Positions 1-6,022 of a stretch of DNA of 18,116 bases are shown here, piece after piece (position 1 is the first letter of the stretch; each line of letters starts with the position of its first letter). The stretch spans positions 1 through 18,116 of the forward strand of contig CAJWMX010000011.1 of NCBI GenBank assembly GCA_913043805.1, given 5' to 3'. The translations under genes were made by a program, and so were the position numbers. The notes below the pieces were generated by a model. It was not told the DNA's origin and did not search any database. It was given only the letters and a program-made list of their open reading frames with translations. The stretch comes from an uncultured Acidobacteriota bacterium. GTDB lineage: Bacteria > Acidobacteriota > Vicinamibacteria > Vicinamibacterales > UBA8438.

Positions 1-348
1 CCGCTGGTAGGTCACCCCGATGTTGAATGTGCCGGCGCCCATCGTCATCGCGCGCTCGGCGAATGAAGGACCGAAGCTGTCGCTGCTTCGGCCAAACGTT
101 TGGGTCGCCGGGTTGAACGAGAAGGTGAAGCCGCCGGCCGAGGATCCGAGCGGGAAGGTCGACAGCTGACTGACCACCGCCTGGTTGAAGTCGGCGGCCG
201 CGTCGCCGCCGATCAGGCCGGGAAGCACATTGATCAGCTGGTTCTCCGCCTCGGGTTCGTCGTCGTCCTGCGCGTGGGTGTACGCCGGCACGCCGAGAAG
301 CGCCGCGACGGTCAACACGGTCAGCCAGGTGGGGTGTCGATGTTTCAT
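1..348 (-). CDS. Secreted protein, possible outer-membrane beta-barrel (partial, 3' end missing)
   Basis: The reading frame is open from ATG at 348 to the window edge, giving 116 codons with no stop. The product begins MKHRHPTWLTVLTV, a typical Sec signal peptide (basic n-region, hydrophobic core) with likely cleavage after the THA-Q region. An acidic stretch (QDDDEPEAE) follows, then a Gly/Ser/Phe-rich part ending near FNIGVTYQR. Alternating hydrophobic and aromatic residues in phrases such as GGFTFSFNPAT look like the start of a beta-barrel. The general look recalls uncharacterised FadL/transporter-like outer-membrane proteins of Acidobacteriota, but this is from memory and the visible part is too short for a firm family call. 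It diverges from the hydrolase gene starting at 445. No strong Shine-Dalgarno is visible; an AGGA lies about 11 nt upstream of the ATG. Confidence 0.6.
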   Translation of the reverse strand, partial: MKHRHPTWLTVLTVAALLGVPAYTHAQDDDEPEAENQLINVLPGLIGGDAAADFNQAVVSQLSTFPLGSSAGGFTFSFNPATQTFGRSSDSFGPSFAERAMTMGAGTFNIGVTYQR

Positions 349-369
349 GTGTCTCGCGTCCTCGCACAA

Positions 370-397
370 CGGCGGCCGGCGCCGCCGGCAGTATAAT
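370..397 (+). promoter_or_regulatory. Candidate promoter with perfect -10 box and adjacent hairpin
   Basis: TATAAT at 392-397 is a perfect -10 hexamer in otherwise GC-rich DNA, about 48 nt upstream of the ATG at 445. No good -35 is present at 16-18 nt spacing. Instead, a perfect 7-bp inverted repeat occupies 370-387 (CGGCGGC, loop CGGC, GCCGCCG). On the opposite strand the overlapping bases 395-390 read TATACT, so the same spot could also serve the divergent gene starting at 348. The lack of a -35 suggests an activator or an alternative sigma factor, but that is inference. Confidence 0.45.
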
Positions 398-444
398 CCT
401 GCCCTGCGTCATCCATCAGCTTAGACAGTCCAAGGAACAGTTTG

Positions 445-2103
445 ATGACACTTATCTCTCGCTTTCTTTGTGCGACCCTCGGTCTTTCCCTGCTCCTGGC
501 GCCGGGCCTGGCCTCCGCCGACGTGCTGTCGGTGGACATTGCCGAGCGCGTGCGGGTGGAGGACACCGGCTTCGGCGAGACGGGCGCCTACGAGCAGATC
601 GTCGGCACCATCACCTTCGGGATCGACCCGGACGACCCTCGGAATGCGGTCATCGTGAACCTCGACCGCGCGCCGCGTAACGCCCAGGGACTGGTCGAAG
701 CCACCGGCGACCTGCTGATTCTGGCGCCAGCCGATGCGTCGCGAGGAAATGGCATCGCGTTGGTCGACATCGCCAACCGTGGACGACTGACCGCGCTCGG
801 CTTCAACCGTGGCGGCCGAGGACCGTATGGCGACGGGTTCCTCATGCGCGAGGGCTATACGGTGGTCTGGGTCGGGTGGGAGTTCGACGTGCCGGGCGAT
901 CGGCCGATCAAATTGACGGTGCCGGAGGTCGAGGGCCAGCCTGTCGGCGGGCTGGGGTTCGCCACCGTGCGCGACACCGCATCCTGGATCAAGTACGACG
1001 CCCAGTCGGTGGTCAGCGCTGACCACCTGCTGACGTTTGGCTCGTCTCAGAGCGGCCGCTACCTCCGTACGTTCCTCTATCTCGGATTCAACACCGACAC
1101 CGAGGGACGTCAGGTCTTCGACGGCATGATTCCGCACATCGCCGGGGCGTCGCGTCTCGACCTGAACCAGCCCGGAGCGACACCGATCTCGCTCGGCATG
1201 TACGACGCCACCTCGTTCCCGTTCGCCGACGCGACGATGCGCGATCCCCTCACCGGCGTCACCGACGGTACGTTGGGGAATGACCGGAGCCGGGGGAACC
1301 AGCCGCTGATTCTGTATACGAACACCGGCAACGAGTACTGGGGCGGCGGCCGAGTGGCGACGCTCGTGCACTCGACGCCCGACGGGACCGAGGACATCGA
1401 GCTGCAGGACAACGTGCGGTTCTACTTCTTCGCCGGCACCCAGCACGGGCCCGGAGCCTTCCCGCCATCGCAGGCGCGTAGCAGCCAGGAGATGGGAAAT
1501 CCGACTGATTACTGGTGGAACATGCGCGCGCTGCTGACGTCGCTCCGCGCCTGGGTGGTCGACGACGTCGCGCCGCCGCCCAGCAGCCATCCCCGGTTCG
1601 CGGACGGCAATCTCGTGGCGCCCCGAAACGTCGCGTTCCCCGCGATCCCGGACGTCCGGTCGCCAGCCGACCGGACCGGCGGCGAGCGGGTTGCGAATCC
1701 CTGGCTGGCGGACGGGGCCGAGGCGGGCGCCGAGTTGCCGATGTTGATTCCACAGGTGAACGAGGACGGCAACGAGGTGTCGGGCATCCTGCACCCCGAG
1801 GTCGCCGTGCCGTTGGCTACCTACACCGGCTGGAACTTCACCAACCCCGATGCGGGCGACCCGAACACGCTGGTGTCGCTGGCCGGGTCCTACATCCCCT
1901 TCCCGGCCACTCGGGCCGAGCGCGAGCGGACGGGTGATCCGAGGCGTTCGATCGAGGAGCGCTATGACTCGAGAGCCGATTACCTGCGGCGGATCGAAGA
2001 GGCCGGCCGCCAGCTGATCCAGGAGCGCTATCTGCTCGAGCCGGACCTCGAGCCGATCCTCGAGCGCGCCGGCGCGCACTGGGACCTGTTGATGAGCAAC
2101 TGA
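445..2103 (+). CDS. Secreted alpha/beta-hydrolase-domain protein (Abhydrolase_10-like)
   Basis: A 552-residue protein with a clear signal peptide (residues 1-26, MTLISRFLCATLGLSLLLAP, likely cleavage at ASA-D). The start chosen is ATG 445, preceded by AAGGA at 432-436 with 8-nt spacing; an in-frame TTG at 442 is less likely. The body resembles the uncharacterised 'alpha/beta hydrolase domain' family (Abhydrolase_10). The likely nucleophile elbow is FGSSQSGRY (residues 198-206, Ser201 as candidate nucleophile), and a catalytic-His candidate is in GTQHGPG (His334). Conserved-looking blocks are VDIANRGR (108-114) and VGWEFDVPGDRP (143-153). A periplasmic esterase or lactonase activity is plausible; no substrate can be assigned. 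The gene converges on the minus-strand gene ending at 2105 with one base between the stops, and their 3' ends share a hairpin. A long antisense frame across it is a codon-bias shadow. Confidence 0.85.
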   Translation: MTLISRFLCATLGLSLLLAPGLASADVLSVDIAERVRVEDTGFGETGAYEQIVGTITFGIDPDDPRNAVIVNLDRAPRNAQGLVEATGDLLILAPADASRGNGIALVDIANRGRLTALGFNRGGRGPYGDGFLMREGYTVVWVGWEFDVPGDRPIKLTVPEVEGQPVGGLGFATVRDTASWIKYDAQSVVSADHLLTFGSSQSGRYLRTFLYLGFNTDTEGRQVFDGMIPHIAGASRLDLNQPGATPISLGMYDATSFPFADATMRDPLTGVTDGTLGNDRSRGNQPLILYTNTGNEYWGGGRVATLVHSTPDGTEDIELQDNVRFYFFAGTQHGPGAFPPSQARSSQEMGNPTDYWWNMRALLTSLRAWVVDDVAPPPSSHPRFADGNLVAPRNVAFPAIPDVRSPADRTGGERVANPWLADGAEAGAELPMLIPQVNEDGNEVSGILHPEVAVPLATYTGWNFTNPDAGDPNTLVSLAGSYIPFPATRAERERTGDPRRSIEERYDSRADYLRRIEEAGRQLIQERYLLEPDLEPILERAGAHWDLLMSN

Positions 2104-2119
2104 GTCAGCGACGACTCAG
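2100..2119. terminator. Hairpin spanning both convergent stop codons, possible bidirectional terminator
   Basis: CTGAGTC (2100-2106) and GACTCAG (2113-2119) form a perfect 7-bp stem with a 6-nt loop. The TGA of the plus-strand hydrolase (2101-2103) and the stop of the minus-strand gene (2105-2107) lie in the left arm and at the edge of the loop. No T-tract follows on either strand, so intrinsic termination would be weak. A role in transcript end protection or Rho-linked termination is equally possible. Confidence 0.4.
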
Positions 2120-2647
2120 CTCGAAGGTGACGAAGATCTGCTCGGTGCGGGCCGCCGTCCGGGTGTCGACGAATCGGGTCTCGATCTCGACCTCATCTGG
2201 ACCGAGCAGTCGTAGCGCGATGACGAACTCCTTGGTGAAGCCGAGCGAGGTTATCACCGGGTCGTCGTCGGTGCCATACATGGCTATCTCGTCGCCCTGT
2301 CGGGTGCCTCGGGCCGAGACGGCGTAGGTGCCCGAGTCGTCCATGGCGATGACCGTGTAGTCGTCATGCCGGCGGTCGGAGCCGAAGGTGTAGATGGCGT
2401 GTCGGATCGGGCCGTCCGACAGCCGGAGTTCGACTGCCAGGAATCGGTCGCCCAGTTGGGTGGCGGCCGATGCTGATCCGACGACCCGACCTTCCAGGCT
2501 GACATCCCACGATCCGACCAGCGCGAGCAGCGGCGCATGCTCGGGTCCCGGTGTGCCCGGCGCCGGTTGCTGGGCCGAGACGGCGACGGCCGAGAGCATC
2601 GCGACCGCCGTCACCAGACGACAGGTGCGTGGCAGAGTGCCAGCCAT
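2105..2647 (-). CDS. Small secreted protein, DUF1579-like beta-barrel fold suspected
   Basis: A 180-residue protein with a signal peptide (MAGTLPRTCRLVTAVAMLSA, cleavage near VSA-Q) and a short Pro-rich linker. The mature part runs LLALVGSWDVSLEGRVVG, then alternating beta-strand-like segments (FLAVELRLSDG, HAIYTFGSD, YTVIAMDDSGTYAVSA, VEIETRF) ending FVTFELSRR. The opening 'L.GSW' motif and the later description of sample change (IYTFGSDRRHDDYTVIAMDD) recall DUF1579 or lipocalin-like secreted proteins common in Acidobacteriota and Planctomycetota; the match is by pattern only. The start codon lies 3 nt downstream of the upstream YVTN gene's stop, with no Shine-Dalgarno, so it is probably translated by coupling as the second gene of that operon. 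Function is unknown. Confidence 0.75.
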   Translation of the reverse strand: MAGTLPRTCRLVTAVAMLSAVAVSAQQPAPGTPGPEHAPLLALVGSWDVSLEGRVVGSASAATQLGDRFLAVELRLSDGPIRHAIYTFGSDRRHDDYTVIAMDDSGTYAVSARGTRQGDEIAMYGTDDDPVITSLGFTKEFVIALRLLGPDEVEIETRFVDTRTAARTEQIFVTFELSRR

Positions 2648-2650
2648 GGA

Positions 2651-4178
2651 TCACGACTTCGACTTGGACTTGCTCTTCTTCTTGCTGCTGCTCTTGGATG
2701 AGCCCGACTTCTTCGCCTTCTTCTTCTTGCCCGAGTCCGACTTGCTCTTGCCGCATCCGGTCGGGCTGACCGCGTCGGTTCCGATGAACGCCGACTCGGT
2801 GAGCATCAGGCCTCGCAGGGTGGCCTCGGCGTCGTCGCACGCGATGCCGGTCTCGCGGCCGCGGAACTGCACGACCAGGTCCGGATACCCGTCCTTGTTG
2901 ACGTCGCGGATCTTGCCCCGCCGGCGCCTTCGCCGGACCGAATTCGAGCGTGCTGACGTCGATCTCGCTGACGTCAAAACCGGGCTCGCCGAAGATCGCG
3001 ATGCTGACCGAGCCCCGGGAGCGGACGTTGACCCGGTTCGCACGGTTTTTCGGTTTGATGTCGATGTCGGCGGTGTAGGGCACGAACAGGATGTCGGCCG
3101 GGTCCTTCACCGGAAGCCGGGCAATCTCGCCGTAGGTGGTGCTGTCGAGCACCATTACCTTGTTCTCGTCACGCAGCGAGACCCACAGTTGCGTGCCGGC
3201 GGTGTTCAGGCGCACCCGCCATGGCCACGCGCCGTCGCCCGGCGACTCGCTGTTGACGATGGGCACCGTTGCCACCACCGCCGGCACCGTCGAGTCGACC
3301 ACCGCGACTTCGCTGCTCTGGGCCAGGCCGGCAAAGACGCGGAGTCCCGCCGGCGTGACGCCGTTCTCCATCCCACGGGGACCAGCCTCGGCCACGCTCC
3401 CGACCGGCAGCGTCGCCACCACCTGATTGAACGTTGGGCTGTCCGGGTTGGAGTCCACCGCGAAGAGCTCTTCGCCGCTGTCCGAGCTGTTGGCGTAGAC
3501 CGCGGAGCCGTCGGGGAGCGCGGTCACATCCCACGGGCCGAACCCGCTCGTCGAGGCGTTCAGGTTCACTCCGCAGCACTCCGGGGTTTCGACCAGGGTG
3601 TTGTCGGCGGTCCGAATGACCGTGATGTTCGGGTTGGAGTCTCTCCAGAAGCTGATGTTGCCCACGTAGGCGAACCGGCCGTCTGGCGTGAAGGCGATAC
3701 CGTGCGGGGTGTCGATGTAGAACTCGGCGCCGGTCGTGTCCGGTTCAGGGCCGGTGATGGTCTCCACGACCGTGTGGTCGCTCAGCCGGATCACCGAGAC
3801 GTTGTGGTCGGTCTGGTCCGTTACATACGCGAACTGCCCATCCGGCGTGATGGCCACGTCCATCGGAGCCGATCCGAGCGGAATCGTTGCCACCAGCGAC
3901 AGGGTCTCGAGCGAGACGACGGCAAGACCGTCGCCGGCCGTCAGCGTCACGTACATGAACCGGCGGTCGGGCGAGAGGGCCAGGTTGGTGGGGAACGCAC
4001 CCACCTCGATCTCGCCGAGCACCGTGCGCGTCGAGAAGTCGATCACGGTAACGGTCGTGCCCTGCTGCTTGAACTTGCCCCGGTTGACCACCAGCGCCAG
4101 TTCCTGCGCCAGTGTCGCGCTTGCCGCGCCCGTGAGCAGCGGCACTGCCGCCAGGCCATAGGTCGCGACGGTGTGCAT
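2651..4178 (-). CDS. Secreted YVTN-family beta-propeller protein with Lys/Ser-rich tail (one frameshift)
   Basis: Starts at ATG 4178 with a signal peptide (MHTVATYGLAAVPLLTGAAS, cleavage near LAQ-E). It then carries repeated YVTN/surface-layer propeller blades: RRFMYVTLTAGDGLAVVSLET, GQFAYVTDQTDHNVSVIRLS, GRFAYVGNISF and GTQLWVSLRDENKVMVLDS. A C-terminal domain follows (DIDIKPKNRANRVNVRS ... FGPAKAPAG) and then a Ca-binding-like loop, DVNKDGYPDLVV. The frame changes by one base at a CCCC run (2916-2919; GGGG on the coding strand). Removing one base joins the two halves into about 508 residues, and the 1528-nt span fits one extra base. The last ~33 residues (2654-2753) are almost only Lys, Ser and Gly. 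Likely periplasmic or surface scaffold; ligand unknown. It precedes the DUF1579-like gene by 3 nt, so the two form an operon. Confidence 0.8.
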
Positions 4179-4341
4179 AATTCGACGATAAGGATCTATT
4201 GTGCTTATTATGGTACATATTAAGTCAAAATACCGTCCTTGTTATAGGTTGTGAATGTGACTATATGTGACTATAGATGCCTAATTGGCGGATGTATCGA
4301 TCGTATGTCGGCCCGTGGCTCTGGTCAAGGTGGGGTAGCGA
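4179..4341. promoter_or_regulatory. AT-rich intergenic region upstream of the YVTN operon, with a 10-bp tandem repeat
   Basis: This 163-bp gap between hflX (ending 4342) and the YVTN gene (starting 4178) is much more AT-rich than the rest of the window, especially 4179-4290. TGTGACTATA occurs twice head to tail at 4256-4265 and 4266-4275, one helical turn apart, which suits a direct-repeat binding site. On the minus strand, TTGACT (4228-4223), CATAAT (4212-4207) and TATAAC (4246-4241) are possible promoter pieces, but no pair has standard spacing. The YVTN ATG has no visible Shine-Dalgarno. The promoter function is inferred from position and composition. Confidence 0.5.
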
Positions 4342-6015
4342 CTACTCGGCGGGCAGTCCGGTCAGACCACCAACCATCTCCCGTCGTCCGCTGTCGTCCG
4401 CCCAGAGGATCTGCTCGGCCTGGTGGAGCAGCGCTCGCAGCCCCGTGCGGCGGAGCGCCGATACCGCGACACCCTCCTGATCACGCAGCAGGCGGTCGAC
4501 CTCGTCCTGCCCGAGCTTGTCGATCTGGTTGAACACCAACAGCTCTGGGGCGTTGATGCCGATCTCCTGCAGCACGCCGCGCACCGCTTCGATTCGTCGC
4601 TCACGGTCGGTGGCCGAGGCGTCCACGGCGTGGAGCAGCAGCGACGCGTCGCTCAACTCTTCGAGCGTGGCGCGGAACGCGGTCACCAGGTCGGCCGGCA
4701 GGTCTCTGATGAAGCCCACCGTATCGGTGATGATGACCTCGCGCTCCCGTGGAAACCTGAGTCGCCTCGATACCGGATCCAGTGTCGCGAACATCTGGTC
4801 GGCGACATGCACGTCGGTGCGGGTCAGCGCCCGGAGCAACGTGCTTTTTCCGGCGTTCGTATAGCCCACGATCGAGAGGACGGGCACGTCGCGGCGCCCC
4901 CGTCGCTGCCGGCGGTTCTGCCGCTGACCGCCGAGATTCTTCAGTTCCCGTTCCAGCCGCGTGACCCGGTCGCGGGTCCGCCGCCGGTCGACTTCCAGCC
5001 GGGTTTCCCCGGGGCCTCGGCCACCGATACCGCCCGCCAGACGAGAGAGTGACACGTCGGCCCGTTGCGCCAGTCGAGGCAGCAGATACTTCAGCTGGGC
5101 CAACTCGACTTGCAACTTGCCGTCTCGGGTCGTGGCGTGCTGCGCGAAGATGTCGAGGATGAGCTGGGTTCGATCGATGACCCGCAGCTCCATGCGCTCG
5201 GCCAGGTTGCGCGCCTGTGTCGGGGTCATGTCCTGGTCGACGATCACCAGGTCGATGCCGCTCTGGAACGCCCGGATCACCAGGTCATTCAGTTTTCCGG
5301 ACCCGACGACCGTCTTCGGATCGACTCGCGGGCGATGCTGGGTGACCACGTCGACGATCTCGACGCCGGCCGACCGAGCCAGCTCGCGCAGCTCCGCGAC
5401 GTGAATCTCCAACGCTGTCGCGTTGCGTCCCGCGGTGACCGATACCAGGATGGCTTTCTCGCGGCCGCTAACCTCCCGGGCGCCGGTCGCGTGCGAGAGC
5501 GCCTCCTCCCGTTCACGAATCCAGAGCTCGAAGTCGAGGTCGATCTTGGATGGGGGACAGCGGTCGAGCAGCTCGATCCCGTCGCCACCCTCGACGGCCG
5601 GTGTCACCGCCGCGGTGTGGGCGAGGGTGGGGAGGCCATCGTCACCGACGCCGACACTCACCATCGCGTCGAGGCGAAGGAGGAGCAGGTCGGTGCGGTC
5701 GTCCTGGGTGAGTCCCTCACCAGCCAGATGGGTGTGCACGCAGCGGAGCCCGCGTAATCGTCCGCGGCCCGCCCTGAGCCGACCCCAGTCCGGCAGCTGG
5801 GTCGACTGGGCATCACCCACCATCACATGCTGGACGTCGCCTCGGCGCCCGACCAACACACCGACCTGCCGGTGGATCTCGTGACTGATCTCGGTGAGCT
5901 GGCGCGCGAGTTCCTGAGTCAGCAGCTGGTCGGCCGGGATCCGGCGACGGAACAACCGTTCCAGCTGGCGAACCTGGTTGGCCTTGAGACCGGCCGTGTT
6001 ACCGAAGACCTGCAC
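4342..6015 (-). CDS. hflX: GTPase HflX (ribosome-splitting GTPase) with long N-terminal extension
   Basis: A 557-residue protein. HflX binds the 50S subunit and dissociates stalled or heat-stressed ribosomes. Residues 186-370 carry the HflX N-terminal domain and helical linker, with the characteristic Gly-rich GGIGGRGPGETRLE (328-341). The G domain follows: G1 GYTNAGKST (384-392), G3 DTVGF (431-435), G4 NQID (496-499, in place of the usual NKxD) and G5 SAL (519-521). Residues 1-185 form an extra domain opening GNTAGLKANQVRQLERLFRRR, as in the longer HflX proteins of several phyla. The start is GTG at 6015, preceded by AGGGG a few bases upstream and just after the stop of the TolB/CehA gene (7-nt gap). 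It is the last gene of the long minus-strand run, so it is probably co-transcribed with exported hydrolases, an unusual neighbour set for HflX. Confidence 0.95.
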   Translation of the reverse strand: MQVFGNTAGLKANQVRQLERLFRRRIPADQLLTQELARQLTEISHEIHRQVGVLVGRRGDVQHVMVGDAQSTQLPDWGRLRAGRGRLRGLRCVHTHLAGEGLTQDDRTDLLLLRLDAMVSVGVGDDGLPTLAHTAAVTPAVEGGDGIELLDRCPPSKIDLDFELWIREREEALSHATGAREVSGREKAILVSVTAGRNATALEIHVAELRELARSAGVEIVDVVTQHRPRVDPKTVVGSGKLNDLVIRAFQSGIDLVIVDQDMTPTQARNLAERMELRVIDRTQLILDIFAQHATTRDGKLQVELAQLKYLLPRLAQRADVSLSRLAGGIGGRGPGETRLEVDRRRTRDRVTRLERELKNLGGQRQNRRQRRGRRDVPVLSIVGYTNAGKSTLLRALTRTDVHVADQMFATLDPVSRRLRFPREREVIITDTVGFIRDLPADLVTAFRATLEELSDASLLLHAVDASATDRERRIEAVRGVLQEIGINAPELLVFNQIDKLGQDEVDRLLRDQEGVAVSALRRTGLRALLHQAEQILWADDSGRREMVGGLTGLPAE

Positions 6016-6022
6016 GTGGCCC

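Noticed and set aside
421..2079. Long minus-strand open frame (552 residues) opposite the alpha/beta-hydrolase-domain gene
   Set aside because: Its product is Arg/Gly/Val/His-rich with no domain or signal, while the plus strand encodes a coherent secreted hydrolase. It is a GC-codon shadow.
2394..4223. Plus-strand open frame of 609 residues opposite the YVTN and DUF1579-like genes
   Set aside because: It has a low-complexity Arg/Asp/Val-rich product with no recognisable motif; the minus strand carries clear propeller repeats and a signal peptide.
4206..4228. TTGACT plus CATAAT as a standard promoter for the YVTN gene
   Set aside because: The two hexamers are only about 10 nt apart, and no -10 box exists at 16-18 nt from TTGACT.
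5065..5757. Plus-strand open frame opposite hflX
   Set aside because: HflX is fully conserved on the other strand, and this frame shows no family features.
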